DNA of 7,973 bases from Candidatus Cloacimonadota bacterium (GTDB lineage: Bacteria; Muiribacteriota; UBA6191; JACPRK01): assembly GCA_021772705.1 (NCBI GenBank), contig JAJFLN010000799.1:1-7973 (forward strand). The letters run 5' to 3'. The notes below the pieces were generated by a model. The model made no database searches and was not told where the DNA came from. It saw nothing but the letters and a program-made list of their open reading frames with translations. Below are positions 1 through 6,404 of the stretch, one piece after another; position 1 is the stretch's first letter; each line of letters opens with the position of its first letter. Both the position numbers and the translations under genes were made by a program.

Positions 1-66
1 CACGCGGCGCTGGAGGCGCAGGACGGCAAGCGAAACTTTCAGGTTGCGCGGAGGGCCGTTCCATAG
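1..66 (+). CDS. possible C-terminal tail of a convergent gene (partial)
   Basis: Frame 1 of the plus strand is open from the window edge for 21 codons and ends in TAG at 64-66. The residues are mixed and soluble-looking (it ends in VARRAVP), and the codons favour purines in position 1 and G/C in position 3, as in real genes of this window. If real, this gene converges on the kinase gene that ends at 170. The exactly antisense frame is also open here, but it has a stop just upstream on its own strand and no ATG start, so the plus-strand reading is preferred. No family can be named from so few residues. Confidence 0.3.
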   Translation, partial: HAALEAQDGKRNFQVARRAVP

Positions 67-169
67 TGGGGCGAACGGATCCGGAATAGGCCAGGGGACC
101 CCCTACGGGACATGCACCCCGGATCCCTGTTATCTGTGTCACTTCTTCAGGGGTTCGGGCCTCGGGTGC
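67..169. repeat. intergenic gap with an 8-bp inverted repeat
   Basis: This short gap lies between the possible convergent gene tail and the end of the kinase gene. GGATCCGG at 77-84 is matched by CCGGATCC at 119-126, a perfect 8-bp inverted repeat with 34 bases between the arms. A short AGGGG/CCCCT pair lies inside the loop. It could be part of a bidirectional transcription end, but no T-tract follows on either strand, so it is not a convincing intrinsic terminator. Chance is possible for a match this short. Confidence 0.25.
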
Positions 170-2593
170 CTACTCCAGGCGGGACAGGGGGAGGGAGGTG
201 ACGAAGACTCCGTAGATGGAGCTTCGGCCGGCGATGACGAGCCTGTCGCCCGCGACGGCACAGGCCGTTTCCTTGGGGGCGAACAGGCCGGGATGGAACT
301 GGTCCCGAAGTGTCCATCGGTGGCCGTCGGTGGAGCCGTGAATCTCGAGTCGCATGGTCGGTGTTTCAGCCAGGCCGGCCCGGAGTACGGTCAGGAAGAG
401 GCTGTTCCGGGAGGCGGCGAAACCGGGGTAGTTGATCTCCTGGGTGTCGGGATAGAGCTTGTTGGGGGCGCCCAGAGTGTCGGAGACTGGATCGTAGAGC
501 CGAAGTTCGATGCCTCGCTTTACGGCATAGGCCAGATGCAGATTGCCGCGGAAAAAGATCCCATCGTAATGGATGTGCTTCGTCAGCGCTGGGGATACGC
601 CGGCGGGCCGGCTCCAGTCACCGGCCCGGGGATCCAGGCTTCGGGACCACTGAACTCTGTTCCACCGGGTCCCCGGGAGTTGCTGGCGGTGCATCAGCAC
701 CGAGGCCCGGGGCGAGGTGAACAGGCGGTGAGTCCCCTCCCGGTTCGAGAGGGGAGGACCGGGCCGGGCACTGGCCAGGGGATCCTCGGCTGGAGAAAAC
801 TGGCTCCAGAGAAACCGATTGCCCTTGCCGTCCCAGGTGACCACCTCGGCCTGGCCATTGGGGGCTTCCGCCAAGGGTAGGCCATGGCCGAGAGAATGGG
901 CCGGCCGGGATGGCCCCCACCCACTGGCGCCGACGGGACGAAACCGGATGCGGCCGTCCGGTGAGTCAGTCCCATCACGGGTATGCCAGCTCACCAGGAG
1001 TCCCGATTCCAGGAGCAGGGCCTGGGGGCTGTTGACATCTTGCACGGGCGGATTGAGATGAGTCAGACGAGTCCAGGTGACGCCGCTGTCATGACTTTCC
1101 CGCATCACCAGATATTCCCCTGCCGGCAGCTTCCGGACCCAGACCATCACCACGTGCTTGCCCCGGCTCGCCAGGTGCTGCTGGGATGGTGAGAACGCCT
1201 CCGATTCCAGGAACTCGAATGCCGAGCCGGGTATCTTCCTGAGGGTCCGGCAGACCAGATCTCCGCCGCCGGGACGATTACGAAACTGAATCTGATAGGT
1301 CGTGTTGTCCCTGAGACCGGCCACTCTGAAGTTCTGAGTGCCTCCGGGAATCGACACTGACCTGGACAGGTCGTCGCCGGTGCTCCGGACCGAGAGGGCA
1401 ACAGAGGAGTCCAGGGGCTCCCGGAATGTCAGCAGAATCTCGGAGGAGCTGCACGTGATCCGCGGGACCAGGGGCGTCGTCTTTAATGGTTGGCTCCTGC
1501 CGGGCTGATCTGAGGGCCCGGTACGGCTCGGAGGCCCTCTGTGAAGTGTCCCGGCGACGGTCAGTACTCCCACGAGAGTCAGGATCGTCAGACCGGCTCC
1601 TGAAGACCGGAATCGTGACCAGCTTCGATTCGAGTAGGAGCCCGCCTCCGGGGTTCCAAACCTTCGGGTCTCTGGACCTCGGATACCGGCGCCTCCCAGC
1701 CGATCGCTGGACTCGGCCATGGGAACGGTCTCCTGACCGCCGGAGTTGCCTCCTGGGTTCAACCTCCGCAGCTGGTACTGCAGCTGTCGGGCCTCATCGG
1801 GACGGCCTGCGGGATCGACCGCGAGGCATTGCTCGATGAGGACTTGAAGGGCGGCAGGGCACGAGACGCCAACTTCCTGAAGCAGGGGCGGTCTATCCTG
1901 GCGCTGCTGCCGAAAGAGATCATCCAGGCGGGATGCCAGGAAGGGTCGCCGGCCAGTCAGAAGCTCGAAGAGCACGACGCCGAAGGCGTAGAGGTCGCTG
2001 GCGACGCTGGCGGGTGTTCCGTCGAGCAGCTCCGGCGCAAGATACCCGGGAGTGCCCAGAATCACTCCGGCCCGAGTCTTGATCGAGCTCTTGCCCGGAC
2101 CTGGCAGGGCCAGCCCAAAGTCGGCTACCTTGGGCTCCAGTTGTTCTGTTAGGAGCACGTTTTCGGGCTTCAGGTCCCGATGGATGATCCCGCTCTGATG
2201 GGCGTGGCTCAGGCCTGCGGCGATCCCGGCAGCTATGGTCAGCGCCGTCGCGAGATCCAGAGAGTGACGTTGCGACAGCAGGTCCCGCAGGGAGCCGCCT
2301 TCAATGAGATCCGTCGCCAGAAATGGGCGATCGCCGGCCAAACCTGCGTCCAGGATCCCCACAAGGTTGGGGTGGGAGAGGCTGGCTTGAAGTTTCGCTT
2401 CCCGGAGCAGTCTGGAGCGGGTCTCCTGGGCGCTGAAGAGACCCGGCGACAAGATCTTGAGTGCCACGATTCGATCCAGATCGATCTGACGAGCCCGGTG
2501 AACCGTGGCCGAGGCTCCTTCTGCTATCTGCTCGATCAGCTCGTAGCCGGCAGCCCGGAACTGATCCCGAATTTCAATGTCCCGCTTGGGCAT
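170..2593 (-). CDS. Membrane Ser/Thr protein kinase with extracytoplasmic FN3-like and sialidase-type (BNR) region
   Basis: An 807-residue Hanks-type kinase receptor. The kinase domain spans about residues 17-275. Visible elements are VALK with Lys46, a likely helix-C Glu65, HRDLKPEN (His138-Asp140-Asn145), the DFG motif at Asp158 and APE at 186-188. All catalytic residues are present, so it should be active. The glycine loop is degenerate (AEGASATV in place of GxGxxGxV). A low-complexity linker leads to one hydrophobic segment at about 334-350, which would place the C-terminal half outside the cytoplasm. Residues about 375-450 look FN3-like (the GLRDNTTYQIQF strand pattern). The remainder carries a perfect Asp-box, SHDSGVTW at 500-507, and a degenerate one, STDGHRW at 754-760, which suggests a BNR/sialidase-type beta-propeller. 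Sialidase catalytic residues were not identified, so a binding or sensing role is more likely than hydrolysis. The ATG start sits 17 codons before the kinase fold and has no clear Shine-Dalgarno. The ligand and the phosphorylated targets are unknown. Confidence 0.9.
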   Translation of the reverse strand: MPKRDIEIRDQFRAAGYELIEQIAEGASATVHRARQIDLDRIVALKILSPGLFSAQETRSRLLREAKLQASLSHPNLVGILDAGLAGDRPFLATDLIEGGSLRDLLSQRHSLDLATALTIAAGIAAGLSHAHQSGIIHRDLKPENVLLTEQLEPKVADFGLALPGPGKSSIKTRAGVILGTPGYLAPELLDGTPASVASDLYAFGVVLFELLTGRRPFLASRLDDLFRQQRQDRPPLLQEVGVSCPAALQVLIEQCLAVDPAGRPDEARQLQYQLRRLNPGGNSGGQETVPMAESSDRLGGAGIRGPETRRFGTPEAGSYSNRSWSRFRSSGAGLTILTLVGVLTVAGTLHRGPPSRTGPSDQPGRSQPLKTTPLVPRITCSSSEILLTFREPLDSSVALSVRSTGDDLSRSVSIPGGTQNFRVAGLRDNTTYQIQFRNRPGGGDLVCRTLRKIPGSAFEFLESEAFSPSQQHLASRGKHVVMVWVRKLPAGEYLVMRESHDSGVTWTRLTHLNPPVQDVNSPQALLLESGLLVSWHTRDGTDSPDGRIRFRPVGASGWGPSRPAHSLGHGLPLAEAPNGQAEVVTWDGKGNRFLWSQFSPAEDPLASARPGPPLSNREGTHRLFTSPRASVLMHRQQLPGTRWNRVQWSRSLDPRAGDWSRPAGVSPALTKHIHYDGIFFRGNLHLAYAVKRGIELRLYDPVSDTLGAPNKLYPDTQEINYPGFAASRNSLFLTVLRAGLAETPTMRLEIHGSTDGHRWTLRDQFHPGLFAPKETACAVAGDRLVIAGRSSIYGVFVTSLPLSRLE

Positions 2594-2693
2594 GGCCAGA
2601 GCAGTGTACCCGCTCGGCGCATGCCAGCAGCGCCCCCGGCGTCCAGAAGGCCGTCCCTGTTGGCGAGCAGGTTACGCAGGGGAGCAGCCGTGG

Positions 2694-2790
2694 GGTATCA
2701 CAGAGGCCACAGAGGCCACGGAGAACACAGAGGATTTTGATTGAAAAGGACCTCTGTGACCTCCGAGGGCTCTGTGATCTCCGTGTAACC
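2694..2790. repeat. 97-bp imperfect palindrome made of 9-bp CACAGAGGC-like units
   Basis: Left arm 2694-2733 and right arm 2751-2790 are inverted copies, with 31 of 40 positions complementary by hand alignment. They flank a 17-base AT-rich loop that itself contains TTTT and AAAA. Each arm is also periodic: the left arm reads CACAGAGGC, CACAGAGGC, CACGGAGAA, CACAGAGG (2699-2733), and the right arm repeats the same 9-bp pattern on the opposite strand. A transcript of either strand would fold into a long hairpin. It lies in the 257-bp gap between two co-directional kinase genes. The make-up resembles dispersed CACAGAG-type palindromes that I recall from intergenic regions of several bacterial phyla. 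It could be a REP- or MITE-like element. The lack of a T-tract argues against a simple terminator. Confidence 0.85.
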
Positions 2791-2850
2791 TCACATGTCA
2801 TCGTGGCCCAAGCCCCCCGCTGGGCGACAAGTCCCGTCTTGAACCTGCTC

Positions 2851-4182
2851 TCAGGCTGCGGAGGAGGGCTTGGCCTTGGGCAAGACGAGCTTCGAGGGTA
2901 GCCAGACGGTGAAGCGCGTCCCCTGGGCCGGGTTGCTTCGAGCCGTGATGGTTCCACCGTGACGCTCCGCAATTCGGCGGCAAATGGCCAGTCCCACTCC
3001 TGTGCCCGGGTACTGGCGCCTGCCATGGAGACGGCGGAACACGCCGAATATGCGGTCGGCGTGGTGCTCGTCGAAGCCGATGCCGTTGTCCTCAACCACC
3101 AGGTGGACTTTGCCCTGCCGGCTCCCGGGCTCCCGTTCGCCCTCGTCCCTGACGGAGTAGATGCGGATCACCGGCGGGCCGTCTTCTCGCCGGAACTTGA
3201 GGGCGTTCTCGATCAGGTTCTTCAACAGCTGGTACATCTGGGTCGGATCCGCCCTGAGACAGGGCAGTGGTTCCAGCTCGATCTTGGCTTCCGTTTCCTT
3301 CACGACAGTATCGAGGTCCTCCGTGATCTGCCGGATCACGTCCTCGAGGCAGACTTCTTCCTTCTGGTGTTCACCCCTGGAGATCCGGGAGTAGGCCAGG
3401 AGGTCGTCGATCAACTTCAAGAGCCGGCTGGAGGCATCGTTCATGCGGTCGATGTAGTCCTTGCATCCCTCGGGCAGCCGGTCTCCCGCTTCGTCCTCCA
3501 GGAGCTTCCCGAAGACCTGGACCTTCTTGAGCGGCTCCTTCAGGTCATGAGAGGCGACGAATGCGAAGTCCTCGAGATCTCGATTGCTGCGGGCCACCTC
3601 CTCGGCGAATTCAGAGAGCTTTCGCTTCTGCCGGTGATCCTCGGTCACGTCCCGGAACACTGCCACGGCAGCGAAGATCTGCCCTGAAGCGTCCCGGATC
3701 GGCCGGGCGCTGACCGACAGAAGTGCTCCGTCGGGCTTCCCGGAATGGCGTACGAAGACGAGACCCGTGTCGGCCTCCTCCCCTGCCAGGGCTCGTGCGA
3801 GGGGAAGTTCCCTGGGCGGGTAGGGGGTGACGCCGTCGGGCAGGAACAGGCCGTAGGATTCGCTCCAGCTGTCGATGGGAACATTGCCGATATCGAGACC
3901 CATCAGCTCTCGCGCCGCCCGGTTGAAGACCAGGAAGTTCCCGTTCAGCTCGGAAACCGAAACGCCGTCGCTCATGCTCTCCAGGAGGGCATCCTGAATG
4001 GAAACGTGCTCCTGAAACGCCTTGCGCGAAACGGGCCTGGAATCTCCGTTTTCGCCGGAACAGTCGTACTTCTGAGGCTCCTTCGAGACGTCAGACGGGT
4101 GGGCAGCCGCGAGTTCGGCCTCCAGTTCGGCCACTCGTTTCTGAAGCCGTTGGATCTCCTGATCCTTGCGGCTGTCCGTCAT
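2851..4182 (-). CDS. Soluble PAS-domain sensor histidine kinase
   Basis: A 443-residue kinase counted from the ATG at 4182. Residues 5-27 form a likely coiled coil, and a PAS domain follows at about 60-182. A linker then leads to the HisKA domain, with the phospho-acceptor His212 in ASHDLKEPL, a form typical of phytochrome-like kinases. The HATPase_c domain has an N-box (LLKNLIENALKF, Asn322/Asn326), a G1 box (DNGIG from Asp365) and a G2 box (GTGVGLAI from 393). No membrane segment or signal peptide is seen, so it should act in the cytoplasm and sense a soluble or PAS-bound signal. The PAS ligand cannot be told from sequence. The frame stays open upstream to a GTG at 4221. The ATG is preferred because a purine-rich GGGGGCGGA lies before it, while the GTG has no good ribosome site. 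No response regulator or receiver domain lies next to it, so its partner is elsewhere. The gene starts 89 bp after the CMD gene and may or may not share its transcript. Confidence 0.9.
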   Translation of the reverse strand: MTDSRKDQEIQRLQKRVAELEAELAAAHPSDVSKEPQKYDCSGENGDSRPVSRKAFQEHVSIQDALLESMSDGVSVSELNGNFLVFNRAARELMGLDIGNVPIDSWSESYGLFLPDGVTPYPPRELPLARALAGEEADTGLVFVRHSGKPDGALLSVSARPIRDASGQIFAAVAVFRDVTEDHRQKRKLSEFAEEVARSNRDLEDFAFVASHDLKEPLKKVQVFGKLLEDEAGDRLPEGCKDYIDRMNDASSRLLKLIDDLLAYSRISRGEHQKEEVCLEDVIRQITEDLDTVVKETEAKIELEPLPCLRADPTQMYQLLKNLIENALKFRREDGPPVIRIYSVRDEGEREPGSRQGKVHLVVEDNGIGFDEHHADRIFGVFRRLHGRRQYPGTGVGLAICRRIAERHGGTITARSNPAQGTRFTVWLPSKLVLPKAKPSSAA

Positions 4183-4239
4183 GGCAATCCGCCCCCAGCT
4201 CCCCTCTAAATCGGGCGCCACATCTAGTTCCGTTTCCGG

Positions 4240-4255
4240 CCGGGTTGCATCCCGG
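4240..4255 (-). terminator. weak hairpin between the catabolic operon and the histidine kinase
   Basis: CCGGG at 4240-4244 and CCCGG at 4251-4255 can pair as a 5-bp GC stem with a 6-base loop, 17 bp past the stop of the CMD gene in the direction of transcription. No run of T follows on the minus strand (the next bases are purine-rich), so it fails the usual test for an intrinsic terminator. It might slow polymerase, or it may be chance in GC-rich DNA. Confidence 0.15.
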
Positions 4256-4271
4256 TCTCGTTGCTTCCAGG

Positions 4272-4685
4272 CTACTCCGTCACAGCTTCCGGTGCAACTG
4301 GATTGGTCGTTTTCTTCTCCTCATCGAACACTTCCCTGGCGACACGGGCGCCAAAGAGGGCCGTGGGGAATCCGGCATAGAGGGCGATATGCATGAAGAG
4401 CTCCAGCAGCTCCTCTTCCGTGACTCCCACGTTGAGGGCTCCGTGGATGTGGGTCTTCAGCTGGGGCTCCAGATGCTGCAACGTGAGGCAGACCACGCTG
4501 ATCAGCTCCCTCTCCCGAAGGCCCAGCTTGTCCCTGGGGTAGATCTCGCCATAGGCGAACTCGACCACGTCGTCGGCCATGTCCGGATGGGTCCTGTCCA
4601 GGAACTGGACGAGGCGGTCCCACTTGTCGCCCAGGAGGGTCTTTCCCATGGCATGACCTCGCTCGAGCCGCTCCTTCTTCACCAT
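4272..4685 (-). CDS. Carboxymuconolactone decarboxylase (CMD) family protein
   Basis: A 137-residue protein of the CMD/AhpD-like all-helical fold. The N-terminal ERGHAMGKTLLGD matches the ERG...LGD start common in 4-carboxymuconolactone decarboxylases (PcaC). The core LKTHIHGALNVGVTEEELLE, followed by ALYAGFP at 101-107, is the family signature, with His79 and His81 in the likely active-site stretch. There is one Cys (66) and no CxxC pair, so it is not an AhpD-type peroxidase. The frame is open up to 4811, but that start would lie inside the enoyl-CoA hydratase gene. The ATG at 4685 keeps the family N-terminus and begins 10 bp after the upstream stop. An ATG at 4649 has a better GAGG site but would remove the conserved ERG. 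The gene is last in the run of closely spaced genes. Possible roles are decarboxylation or lactone chemistry on a ring-fission product. The true substrate is unknown, and the family is often misnamed. Confidence 0.85.
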   Translation of the reverse strand: MVKKERLERGHAMGKTLLGDKWDRLVQFLDRTHPDMADDVVEFAYGEIYPRDKLGLRERELISVVCLTLQHLEPQLKTHIHGALNVGVTEEELLELFMHIALYAGFPTALFGARVAREVFDEEKKTTNPVAPEAVTE

Positions 4686-4695
4686 GGCCGGGTCA

Positions 4696-5478
4696 TCACT
4701 CTCCGTTGAACTTCGGCTTTCGCTTCTCCAGGAACGCCGTGGTTCCCTCCATCTTGTCTCGAGACTCGAACAGGATGGCCTGGCCGAGCTTCTCGATCTG
4801 CAGTCCCACATCCAGGCCGCCTCTGGCCGAGGCGTTCAGGGCGAGCTTGGCCATCCGGGTGGCCAGGGGGCCTCTGCAGGCGATCTTGTCGGCCATAGTT
4901 CGGGCCTCCCCCATCAGCTCCGTGGTGCTGACGACCTTGCTGACCAGCCCCAGGGTCTCGGCCTCGAAGGCGTCGAGGATTCGACCCGTCAGGATCAGCT
5001 CCCTCGCGCGGCCCCAGCCGATGATACGGGGCAACCGCTGCGTACCACCGGCGGCGGGCATGATGCCCAGTCCTGTCTCGGGGAATCCGAACCGGGCCGC
5101 GTCGGAGGCGATCCGGATGTCGCAGGCCAAAGCGAGTTCGCAGCCACCGCCCAGGGCGTAGCCGTTGATGGCTCCGATGACGGGCTGGGAGATGTTCTCC
5201 ACGGCGGTGAACAGGTTCTGGTTGATGGCCTGCAGCGCCTCTCGCTTGCCCCGGTCCCGTAGCTCTCCGATGTCAGCTCCGGCGACGAAGGAGCTGTCCC
5301 CGGCACCGGTGATGACCAGCACGTGGACCGATTCGTTGCAAGAGACGTCTCTCAGAGCCAGGTGCATCTCGTCGACGGTCTCCTGGTTCAGAGCGTTCCG
5401 GACGTCAGGCCGATTGATGGTCAGGAAGGCAAGGCTTCCGTCTGTTTCGAGTTTGATGGATTTGAAGCTCGATGTCAT
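4696..5478 (-). CDS. Enoyl-CoA hydratase/isomerase (crotonase family)
   Basis: A 260-residue protein, the usual length of a single-domain enoyl-CoA hydratase. The oxyanion-hole segment FVAGADI (64-70) and the GGGCELA motif give catalytic Glu114. FGFPE gives the second catalytic Glu134, so both glutamates used by classical syn-hydratases are present. PAAGGTQRLPR at 141-151 is the standard loop of true hydratases, and the C-terminus FLEKRKPKFNGE is typical. It should hydrate a trans-2-enoyl-CoA to the 3-hydroxyacyl-CoA in the cytoplasm. In this setting a dicarboxylic CoA intermediate such as 2,3-dehydroadipyl-CoA is a reasonable guess, as for PaaF, but the sequence does not prove the chain. It starts 26 bp after the amidohydrolase gene and has its own strong ribosome site. 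Confidence 0.93.
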   Translation of the reverse strand: MTSSFKSIKLETDGSLAFLTINRPDVRNALNQETVDEMHLALRDVSCNESVHVLVITGAGDSSFVAGADIGELRDRGKREALQAINQNLFTAVENISQPVIGAINGYALGGGCELALACDIRIASDAARFGFPETGLGIMPAAGGTQRLPRIIGWGRARELILTGRILDAFEAETLGLVSKVVSTTELMGEARTMADKIACRGPLATRMAKLALNASARGGLDVGLQIEKLGQAILFESRDKMEGTTAFLEKRKPKFNGE

Positions 5479-5482
5479 TGGT

Positions 5483-5489
5483 CTCCCCC
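5483..5489 (-). promoter_or_regulatory. Shine-Dalgarno site of the enoyl-CoA hydratase gene
   Basis: The minus strand reads GGGGGAGACCA directly before the ATG at 5478. The GGAG core ends 4 bases before the start, slightly closer than usual. It is the clearest ribosome site in the cluster, and it serves the first junction without overlapping genes, which supports the chosen start. Confidence 0.6.
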
Positions 5490-5504
5490 GGTCGATGGGA
5501 CGGC

Positions 5505-6404
5505 TCAGGCCGCCCCGAAGAGTTTGATAGCGTTGTCATGAAGGATCTTCCTTCGCGCTGCATCGCTCAAAGGCAAGGCGAGAAATCGTTTCAGGTTCTC
5601 TCCCATTCCCGGGACCAGAGGAGCAGGCCAGTCGGACCCCCAGAGCACCTTCGACGCCATCTGCTCCAGCCGAGGAAAGTACTCCAGCAAGCTCTGGGGG
5701 GGGATGCCGGAGATGTCCATGTGGACGTTGGGGTGACGGCGGATCAGGAACACGGCCGTGTCCATCCAGAGAGGGCGTCCACCGTGGGCCAGAATGATCG
5801 GCAGCTCGGGGAAGTCCACGGCCACGTCGTCGACGTCCATGGGGTTTGCGTAGCTGTTCCTGGCTCTGGGAAAGATGGAGGTTCCCGTGTGGATCATCAC
5901 GGGCAACTTCAGCTCCTGGGCACGCTCGTAGAGTCGCTCCAGTTGGGTCAGGCCACTTCGGTAGGCGTTGCTGTGAACCAGCATATGGGGCGGGTGGATC
6001 TTGAGCGCCGAGAGGTTCAGTTCGTCCACGAGGCGGGTCACCTCGGCCCGGGCGTCGTTTACCTGTGTGGGGTCCACGGACCCGAAGGGAATGAGGCGGT
6101 CCCGGTGATTTCGGGCATATCGTGCCGCCCACTGATTCACCTCGGGCGGAAACCCCATCACCTCCTCCGCCACGTAGTTGATGACGCCGACCCGGTGGAT
6201 ACCCTCCCGGTCCATGAGGTCCACGAAGGCCGATGGATCCAGGGAGAGTTCCTGGAACCCCTTCCAGTCGGTGTGCCTCTGCTTCATCACATCCCGGCAC
6301 TCGGGTTTCATCATTTCCAGTGGCTGGATATGAACGTGAATGTCGATGGGGGCGAATCCATCGCCGGCACCGGTGCCGCCGGTCTCTGGAGGTGTCGTAC
6401 TCAC
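5505..6404 (-). CDS. Amidohydrolase-2 family metal-dependent hydrolase/decarboxylase (ACMSD-like TIM barrel)
   Basis: A 299-residue TIM-barrel enzyme of the PF04909 type. The N-terminal DIHVHI supplies the HxH metal pair His23/His25. LKIHP (135-139) lies in a middle strand, MIHTG gives His172, LAHGG gives His207 and GSDWP gives Asp258. This is the metal and catalytic set seen in ACMSD, gamma-resorcylate decarboxylase and related lactonases, so one bound divalent metal such as zinc is expected. No signal peptide is seen. The start is GTG at 6404, which overlaps the TGA of the upstream hydratase by 4 bp (GTGA) and so points to coupled translation. Family members decarboxylate ring-derived acids or hydrolyse lactones and C-C bonds. 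In this cluster it may act on a product of ring oxidation. The exact reaction cannot be assigned from sequence. Confidence 0.88.
   Translation of the reverse strand: MSTTPPETGGTGAGDGFAPIDIHVHIQPLEMMKPECRDVMKQRHTDWKGFQELSLDPSAFVDLMDREGIHRVGVINYVAEEVMGFPPEVNQWAARYARNHRDRLIPFGSVDPTQVNDARAEVTRLVDELNLSALKIHPPHMLVHSNAYRSGLTQLERLYERAQELKLPVMIHTGTSIFPRARNSYANPMDVDDVAVDFPELPIILAHGGRPLWMDTAVFLIRRHPNVHMDISGIPPQSLLEYFPRLEQMASKVLWGSDWPAPLVPGMGENLKRFLALPLSDAARRKILHDNAIKLFGAA

Noticed and set aside
44..880. 278-codon plus-strand open frame
   Set aside because: It is antisense to the sensor region of the Ser/Thr kinase, with low-complexity Gly-rich sequence and no family likeness.
2594..2620. Promoter-like TACACT about 14 bases before the kinase ATG
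   Set aside because: No -35 element lies at a suitable distance (the nearest CTGGCA leaves only 13 bases), so the match is not distinguishable from chance.
2699..2785. CRISPR-like array
   Set aside because: The repeated units are 9 bp long and contiguous, with no unique spacers, and the arms are inverted relative to each other.
2574..3095. 173-codon minus-strand open frame across the intergenic palindrome
   Set aside because: It runs out of frame through the histidine kinase end and then through the repeat, where it encodes Ser/Arg-rich and Leu/Cys-rich periodic sequence. This is a by-product of the 9-bp repeat.
2959..3687. 242-codon plus-strand open frame
   Set aside because: It is antisense to the histidine kinase. 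The Val/Leu/Asp-rich pattern mirrors the reverse complement of the real gene.
4686..4811. Longer N-terminus for the CMD protein starting at 4811
   Set aside because: The extra 42 residues lie inside the end of the enoyl-CoA hydratase gene, are Ser/Arg-rich with no family match, and would need a 116-bp gene overlap.
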